Below, in pieces: positions 7,065-11,002 of a DNA stretch of 11,002 bases. The notes below the pieces were generated by a model, which was not told where the DNA came from, made no database searches, and saw nothing but the letters and a program-made list of their open reading frames with translations. Position 1 is the first letter of the stretch; each line of letters starts with the position of its first letter. This DNA comes from JBOFLG01 sp051657745. Lineage in GTDB: Bacteria; Actinomycetota; Actinomycetes; Actinomycetales; Dermatophilaceae. Position numbers and translations under genes: made by a program. The stretch spans positions 1 through 11,002 of the forward strand of contig JBOFLG010000036.1 in the NCBI GenBank assembly GCA_051657745.1, read 5' to 3'.

Positions 7065-7331
7065 ATGTCTGTTCTCCAAGCAACCCCGACCGCTCGGACG
7101 TCGCATTTGCAGAATCGGGACTCTGTTCACGAACTGGTCAGATATATCGACTATAAGGCCGACATTAATGAGATCGGCCCGCTGCTCCTCATCGGCGCGG
7201 CAGCTCTGGCTCTGATCGCGGTGATGGGCTCGGTGGCTGCCGCATGTAAATACATGTGCTCACCCAAGACGGTGAAGACATGCAGCATGAAGTACTTCCC
7301 AGCCCCGGAGATGAAGGTCAGCTGTCGATGA
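7065..7331 (+). CDS. Membrane-spanning, cysteine-rich peptide precursor (putative bacteriocin or signal)
   Basis: This 88-residue product belongs to no family I recognise. Residues 1-38 are polar and could be a leader (HELVRYIDYKADINEIG). Residues 39-60 are one hydrophobic segment (PLLLIGAAALALIAVMGSV, then AAA). Residues 61-88 form a short basic tail with Cys61, Cys65, Cys73 and Cys87, five Lys, one Arg and one Glu, enough for two disulfides or other cysteine chemistry. Ala58-Ala59-Ala60 before Cys61 would suit a processing site. The start is secure: ATG at 7065 lies six bases after AGGAGGT and directly behind a strong promoter. It is the first gene of an operon encoding an M50-like protease and an ABC transporter, which argues for a secreted peptide, either antibacterial or signalling. 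Many codons end in A or T, unlike purD and helD, suggesting transfer. A lipoprotein is less likely because 38 residues precede the hydrophobic segment. Confidence 0.8.
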   Translation: MSVLQATPTARTSHLQNRDSVHELVRYIDYKADINEIGPLLLIGAAALALIAVMGSVAAACKYMCSPKTVKTCSMKYFPAPEMKVSCR

Positions 7332-7336
7332 CCGTT

Positions 7337-7372
7337 CCGTCCGGCCGGGAGCCTGAACGCCCGGCCGGGCGG
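7337..7372 (+). terminator. Strong intercistronic hairpin after the peptide gene
   Basis: Thirteen bases on each side (7337-7349 and 7360-7372, core CCGGCCGGG/CCCGGCCGG) pair with a single G-U and a ten-base loop. The hairpin begins five bases after the peptide stop and ends before the ribosome binding site of the next gene. There is no T-run, so partial termination or 3'-end protection of the peptide mRNA are both possible; either would yield more precursor than processing machinery. Confidence 0.65.
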
Positions 7373-7392
7373 CAGTCCCAGGAGGTACATCT

Positions 7393-8223
7393 ATGGGCGC
7401 CGCCCTATATGGAAAACTTGACGCGTGGAAGGTGCGACTACCGGACGACGTGAAGATCGACGGCACCACGCTGACTCTGCCCCACGGTCTCGGCACCGCC
7501 CAGTTGACCAGCCCCGGGCTGCGACAGTTGACCCGCCTGACTCAGGATCGTGGCGCCAGCAGCCGAGTTCCTGAAAGTGCAGCGCGGAGGATGGTAGAAG
7601 GTCTCGAACGCAGAGGTTTTGTTACCGTATCGCTGCCGCTGCGGCAGCGACCGCGCGCGTTTCTCCTCGCAGGCATCGGGATGTGCCGCGCTCCGGCTCG
7701 CGTGTATCCCGGCTCCCTGTGGGGGGTCACACGCGCGTGCGTGTCCGCCACTACATGGATGTTGTGGCTCGTCGTCGCGCTGACTCTGTGGGTGACGCCG
7801 CTCGTAATGTCACTTTCGGTGTTCGAGACACGCACGGCTTTGATTCTGCTCTCTCCTTTGGTCTTCTGGCTAATATTCACCTCGTTCCTTATTCTCCACG
7901 AGGGCACACACGCCGTGGCGGTGAAAGCGACGGGCGGCACCGTGGCACGAGTCATGGCCCGATCACACCGGATTCAATTAGTGTCCACGCCGTCTTCGTC
8001 ACGAGTTTCCGATATCGTCATCGCTGGGTCGGGGCCAGTACTGACAGCCATCATTGGGGCTGGCCTTGCCTTCGCGCTCAACCAACCCGCAGTCCCGTCC
8101 TTGGTGGTGTGGTCAGCGGGCTTGCTCGCCGCACTTCATCTGTCGAGTTTGGCACCGTTCTTCGCGGACGGGAAAATGCTCAGGCGAGGGGTAATGGGAG
8201 GCACGCGATGGCCATCACATTGA
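7393..8223 (+). CDS. M50-like intramembrane zinc metalloprotease with a soluble N-terminal domain
   Basis: This 276-residue protein combines a soluble N-terminus with a membrane protease. Residues about 10-85 look like a small winged-helix or PqqD-like domain (LPDDVKIDGTTLTLP, then an amphipathic helix MVEGLERRGFVTV), a type that often binds peptide leaders; this part is inference. Hydrophobic segments follow near 119-142, 147-168, 206-229 and 235-255. The zinc motif HEGTH (His169, Glu170, His173) sits at the end of the second, and LAPFFADGK (Asp259-Gly260) near the end takes the place of the second M50 motif, with Ser instead of the usual Asn upstream. M50 proteases cut within or beside membrane segments, so the upstream precursor is the obvious substrate. 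Start: ATG at 7393, six bases after AGGAGGT. It resembles YydH-type peptide proteases in layout. The last 16 bases overlap the ABC ATPase gene. Confidence 0.82.
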   Translation: MGAALYGKLDAWKVRLPDDVKIDGTTLTLPHGLGTAQLTSPGLRQLTRLTQDRGASSRVPESAARRMVEGLERRGFVTVSLPLRQRPRAFLLAGIGMCRAPARVYPGSLWGVTRACVSATTWMLWLVVALTLWVTPLVMSLSVFETRTALILLSPLVFWLIFTSFLILHEGTHAVAVKATGGTVARVMARSHRIQLVSTPSSSRVSDIVIAGSGPVLTAIIGAGLAFALNQPAVPSLVVWSAGLLAALHLSSLAPFFADGKMLRRGVMGGTRWPSH

Positions 8224-8912
8224 ATCGCGTCCGGGTCGAGCGTCCGCGGTTCGCTGTCGGCCCGGTGAGTACTACCTGGAAGTCGGGCAGCATCGTCGGC
8301 CTCGTAGGGCCGAACGGCAGCGGAAAGACAACGCTCCTGCGCGGACTGCTCGGCTTGGCCGGTCGCACCACGGGTGAGGTCCTTATCGACCGTCACACCC
8401 AGCGCGCTGGAGGCGCCGCACTCCGCCGACTAGTGTCCTACATGCCGGATGACCCGAACGAATTGGTCGCCGAAATGACACCGGTTGAGTATTGGACATT
8501 TCTGGCGTCCTGCCGACCCGGTTCCACAGCGGAACGAGGTCGTTGGATAGACCACGCCTTGGACCTGGCTGCGCGATTGGAATTGTCCGCACTGGGTTTG
8601 CGCATCGACGGGTTCAGTCACGGAATGCGGTCGAAGACTCAACTCGTGGCTGCGCTGATGTGCCCGACAGCGCTCGTGGTCCTCGACGAGCCGCGCAACG
8701 GGCTGGACCCGATCGCGCTCGAGCAACTCGAGGTACTGCTGACGGGGCGCGCTGCCGCTGGGGCGACCATCGTGGTCTCAAGCCACGACCTCGAATGGGT
8801 GGACAGGATCGCAGACACTGGCCATCTTGTTCTGCACGGTGATGTCACCCCGTTCGAGGTTCAAGGAGGTGACGCACGTGCGCGGTTCGCTCGTGCCGTC
8901 CGTGCCAACTGA
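8208..8912 (+). CDS. ABC transporter ATPase subunit of the peptide operon
   Basis: This 234-residue ATPase would drive peptide export or remove the peptide from the producer's membrane. Walker A is GPNGSGKT (34-41), Walker B is ALVVLDE (155-161, Asp160-Glu161), followed by the D-loop NGLDP, and the switch His is His193 in SSHD. Two motifs are unusual: the signature reads FSHGM (136-140) instead of LSGGQ, and the Q-loop position reads YMPDDP, without Gln. Both departures are familiar in ABC proteins of bacteriocin immunity and ABC-2-type systems, so the protein is probably active. Start: ATG at 8208 after GGGAGG, overlapping the protease by 16 bases. Its 3' end overlaps the next gene by 35 bases, showing translational coupling. 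A longer upstream frame is ignored because it lies inside the protease gene. Confidence 0.93.
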   Translation: MAITLNRVRVERPRFAVGPVSTTWKSGSIVGLVGPNGSGKTTLLRGLLGLAGRTTGEVLIDRHTQRAGGAALRRLVSYMPDDPNELVAEMTPVEYWTFLASCRPGSTAERGRWIDHALDLAARLELSALGLRIDGFSHGMRSKTQLVAALMCPTALVVLDEPRNGLDPIALEQLEVLLTGRAAAGATIVVSSHDLEWVDRIADTGHLVLHGDVTPFEVQGGDARARFARAVRAN

Positions 8913-10218
8913 GTTCGGGACATGGGCACGCGCTGGCTCGCTCCTGGCGCTCGGCACCTCGCGCCCGGCCTCTGCCGCAGGTGTGGCCACGGCCCTGGCC
9001 GCATCGGCCCTGGGATGGGCCGGACTGTGGAGCGCTGGGGTCGCTGCCGGGCTCAACTCTGTTGTGCCCGCACAGAGCGCGTCGCGCATGTCCTCGGCGG
9101 TGGCGGTCGTGGCCGCGGCCGGTGGGGCATGGGCCGCTGTCGCCGCGCTGCGCCCGGCTCCGGCCAAGTGGGCGGTGCTCGCGACGCCACTCTCTCGTAG
9201 AGCCAGCAGTGGTGCCGCAGCCGCCACCCTGACGCTGGCGTGTGCCACGTGCACCGTTGTCCTCGCAGCCCCGATGGCCTCCACCTGGCCGGCAGGGTCC
9301 GCGGCATGGCTCGGTCACACGATCACGGTCGCGTCCGCGTCTGCGGCCATCGGCTGCCTGGCTGCAGCAGGCGTGGCAGCATGGCGAGTCTCATCCCGCC
9401 CGTCCGCGATCTCGTTGATCCTCGCGGTCGCTGTGGCAGTGGTGTTGCTCCTCGTCGCTGCGGCGGGCTCCGGCGCCCTCGCGGCGGGCGCTGGCCTCTG
9501 GCTCACCACGACGATGTACCTCCCCGCGACCGCAGTCGCAATCGCGGTCGCGGGCAGTTGGTGGCGATACGACGACGAGACGTCGCAACGGACCCGGGCC
9601 TCGCGAGTCGCACTCACCGGGCCTAAGCACGCGGCGGTCACGGTGGTTCTGCTCCGCATCAGCCGGCACGCGCAGTTGGCTGGCGTGGCAATCGTGCACT
9701 GCCTCCTGGTCATCGGGCTGCTGGTGCATCCGCAAGGGGCGCTCGGCGTCACATCGGTGGACCTGCTGGCCATTACTGCTTCCGTCGCCGGCTATGGGTC
9801 GGCACTCGCTCGAGGCCTGAGTACCGACCGACCCTCACTGGAGGTGACCCGAGGCGCTCACGCCCCATCATGGGTGCTGACCCATGTTGGCGCTTTCGCC
9901 TTCTTGCCCGTCGCCGCGCTCACGGCGGGCGCCACACTCGGTCAGATCTCGACGGCGCACGCCGTGTCACTCTCGGTGTTGGTAGTCGCATCCGCCGCGT
10001 TCGGCGTGCTCGTCGGTGGGTTCGTGAGGCCGAGACTGCACGACAACATCCGTGGCGTGATGTCGTGGCTCGCAGTCGCGCTTCTGGCCCTAGCGGCACC
10101 CACCGCCGCAGCGCGGCTCGTCGAGACGCCATGGGCGCCCACGGTCGTTCTGGCGGCATCAGCGGTCGGTGCTGTCGCCCTGTCCATCACCCGAGAGCGC
10201 AGTAAGGAATGCCCATGA
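8878..10218 (+). CDS. Polytopic membrane protein, probable ABC transporter permease
   Basis: This 446-residue protein is very rich in Ala, Val, Leu and Gly and has about twelve predicted membrane segments, for example AVAVVLLLVAAAG, HCLLVIGLLVH and LAVALLALAAPTAAA. A basic and acidic cytoplasmic stretch (WWRYDDETSQRTRASR) separates two groups of about six spans. I recognise no family signature, but its position directly after the ATPase, with a 35-base overlap, makes it the likely permease partner. I start it at the GTG at 8878, seven bases after AAGGAGGT; the frame from the ATG at 8827 would lie wholly within the ATPase gene and lacks such a site. The stop overlaps the next start as ATGA. 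Its alanine-rich composition means membrane prediction will be noisy and similarity searches weak. Confidence 0.82.
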   Translation: MRGSLVPSVPTEFGTWARAGSLLALGTSRPASAAGVATALAASALGWAGLWSAGVAAGLNSVVPAQSASRMSSAVAVVAAAGGAWAAVAALRPAPAKWAVLATPLSRRASSGAAAATLTLACATCTVVLAAPMASTWPAGSAAWLGHTITVASASAAIGCLAAAGVAAWRVSSRPSAISLILAVAVAVVLLLVAAAGSGALAAGAGLWLTTTMYLPATAVAIAVAGSWWRYDDETSQRTRASRVALTGPKHAAVTVVLLRISRHAQLAGVAIVHCLLVIGLLVHPQGALGVTSVDLLAITASVAGYGSALARGLSTDRPSLEVTRGAHAPSWVLTHVGAFAFLPVAALTAGATLGQISTAHAVSLSVLVVASAAFGVLVGGFVRPRLHDNIRGVMSWLAVALLALAAPTAAARLVETPWAPTVVLAASAVGAVALSITRERSKECP

Positions 10219-10532
10219 AAATCCTGAGTCGTACCGTCGGAACACTGCTATTGGCCTTTGTGACCTCGTTCGTCGTGATCAGTTGGTCGTTCTTCCAGGC
10301 GATGCGCGAGGCGCGCGCGGCCGGTGGCGGAAGCGGGGAAATCTTCGGGGTCACCCTCGCCGAAGCATCGTGCACGACATCGGGGTGTACTACGACGGCC
10401 GGCGACGCATGGTGGGTCGCTGTCACCGGCTGCGTCGTGGCCTCGGTAGCCACGACGGCCGCTGTGTCATGGGCCGTGGGGCGTCGCCATGATCGGGGTG
10501 CGGTGGTGAGTCCGGGACGTGCGGCGTCGTAA
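10215..10532 (+). CDS. Small two-span membrane protein, possible immunity or accessory protein
   Basis: This 105-residue protein has membrane segments near 7-28 (VGTLLLAFVTSFVVISWSFF) and 66-88 (WWVAVTGCVVASVATTAAVS), with a 36-residue loop between them that is probably outside. The loop is glycine- and threonine-rich and carries Cys53 and Cys58 (SCTTSGC), possibly a disulfide. The C-terminal tail is basic (GRRHDRG). I choose the ATG at 10215 because it overlaps the permease stop as ATGA and has AAGGA six bases upstream; the ATG at 10209 would add two residues and is too close to that site. As the last gene of the operon it could be the self-immunity protein or a small transporter subunit. 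No family is recognised and the function is inferred only from position. Confidence 0.75.
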   Translation: MKILSRTVGTLLLAFVTSFVVISWSFFQAMREARAAGGGSGEIFGVTLAEASCTTSGCTTTAGDAWWVAVTGCVVASVATTAAVSWAVGRRHDRGAVVSPGRAAS

Positions 10533-10742
10533 GGCGTGCACGTACTCAGGTGCGCTGAACAGCCCAGAACTGGAGCGCCGCAGCCACATGAGCCGACGCG
10601 GCAAACCGAGGTCGGTGAATCGCTGGTACGTGCGAGCGGTGGCTTGCCTGGGCTCGCCGTGCAGGAGTGAGGCCATCCACGTCATTCGGGTGACTCGTGA
10701 ATCGCGTGGCGCTCTGCCCAGAGAGCAATCACCTCGGCACTG
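10533..10742. other. Spacer between the peptide operon and cobM
   Basis: I recognise no gene and no clear terminator. On the minus strand, in the same frame as cobM and directly after its TAG stop, an open frame runs to 10467, with an ATG at 10685. Its codons mostly end in G or C (for example TYQRFTDLGLPRRLMWLRRS), so it may be a gene remnant. It has no ribosome binding site, however, and overlaps the end of the small membrane protein gene by 66 bases. Confidence 0.3.
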
Positions 10743-11002
10743 CTACGGCGCGCACGGTCGATCACGCCGAGGGTCGTACAGGTGCGACTCGCCCGCCGCG
10801 TCATCCGTACCGAGGGCCCGCCCGACCAGGATCACGGCCGCCTGCCGCAGCCCGGCATCCTCCACCGCGTCGGCAATGGTCGACACCGAGCCGCGCAGCA
10901 CCCGCTCCTCAGGCTGGCTGGCCCGATACACCACCGCCACCGGGCAGTCCGCGCCGTGCGTGGCCTCGAGCTCGGCCATCACCTCGCGGGTGCGGGTGAC
11001 CG
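10743..11002 (-). CDS. cobM: Precorrin-4 C11-methyltransferase, C-terminal part
   Basis: The frame is open to the right edge, so only about the last 86 residues are present and the start lies outside the window. The stretch ADCPVAVVYRASQPEERVLR, followed by GSVSTIADAV and AAVILVGRALGT, is typical of the C-terminal domain of CobM/CbiF, which methylates C11 of precorrin-4 with S-adenosylmethionine in cobalamin synthesis. The ending GESHLYDPRRDR followed by TAG at 10743 is also typical, so the C-terminus looks complete. The gene converges on the peptide operon and probably marks the resident chromosome on that side. Confidence 0.88.
   Translation of the reverse strand, partial: VTRTREVMAELEATHGADCPVAVVYRASQPEERVLRGSVSTIADAVEDAGLRQAAVILVGRALGTDDAAGESHLYDPRRDRPCAP

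Noticed and set aside
7256..7453. Possible second small peptide overlapping the precursor end
   Set aside because: It overlaps the precursor and protease genes and the hairpin, has no ribosome binding site, and shows no leader or core-like features.
7683..8207. N-terminal extension of the ABC ATPase frame
   Set aside because: It lies inside the protease gene in another frame; the ATG at 8208 has a good ribosome binding site and the normal ATPase N-terminus.
1..11002. CRISPR array, insertion sequence or rRNA
   Set aside because: I saw no regularly spaced repeats, transposase motifs with terminal repeats, or rRNA-like sequence on either strand.

Overview
The window looks like a chromosomal segment of a high-GC actinobacterium. 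GC is high throughout, GTG starts are common, and at least one and probably two genes appear to be read from leaderless mRNAs. Housekeeping genes of actinobacterial type are present: an actinobacterial HelD, purD and cobM. A Micrococcales-like host is my guess only; no marker in the window fixes the genus.

Layout. Positions 1-330 hold no recognisable gene, only a coding-like stretch on the minus strand. A type II toxin-antitoxin pair follows on the minus strand: a ribbon-helix-helix antitoxin (633-869) and a MazF-type toxin (331-633). Its promoter carries a perfect inverted repeat and seems to start transcription on the ATG. A plus-strand lipoprotein of unknown function (1105-2517) converges on the decayed C-terminal half of a DUF4143-type P-loop ATPase gene (2548-3098, minus), with a hairpin between them. 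purD (3137-4426, minus) and helD (4668-6899, plus) are divergent across 241 bases. cobM (10743 to the right edge, minus) closes the window.

The most interesting part is the cassette at 6981-10532, inserted between helD and cobM. A near-consensus promoter with a run of nine C in its spacer drives five same-strand genes. They are an 88-residue peptide precursor (one membrane segment, then a cationic tail with four cysteines), an M50-like intramembrane metalloprotease with a soluble N-terminal domain that may be a PqqD-like recognition domain, an ABC ATPase, an approximately 12-span membrane protein, and a 105-residue two-span membrane protein. The last four are joined by start/stop overlaps, while a strong hairpin separates the precursor from the protease. 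The order peptide, M50 protease, ABC ATPase, permease recalls the yydFGHIJ type of peptide operon, but no radical SAM or other tailoring enzyme is present.

My reading is a compact peptide production, export and self-protection system: the precursor inserts in the membrane, the protease cuts in or near the membrane segment, and the ABC transporter exports the tail or protects the producer. This is inference from gene content and order; I recognise no close described relative of the peptide.
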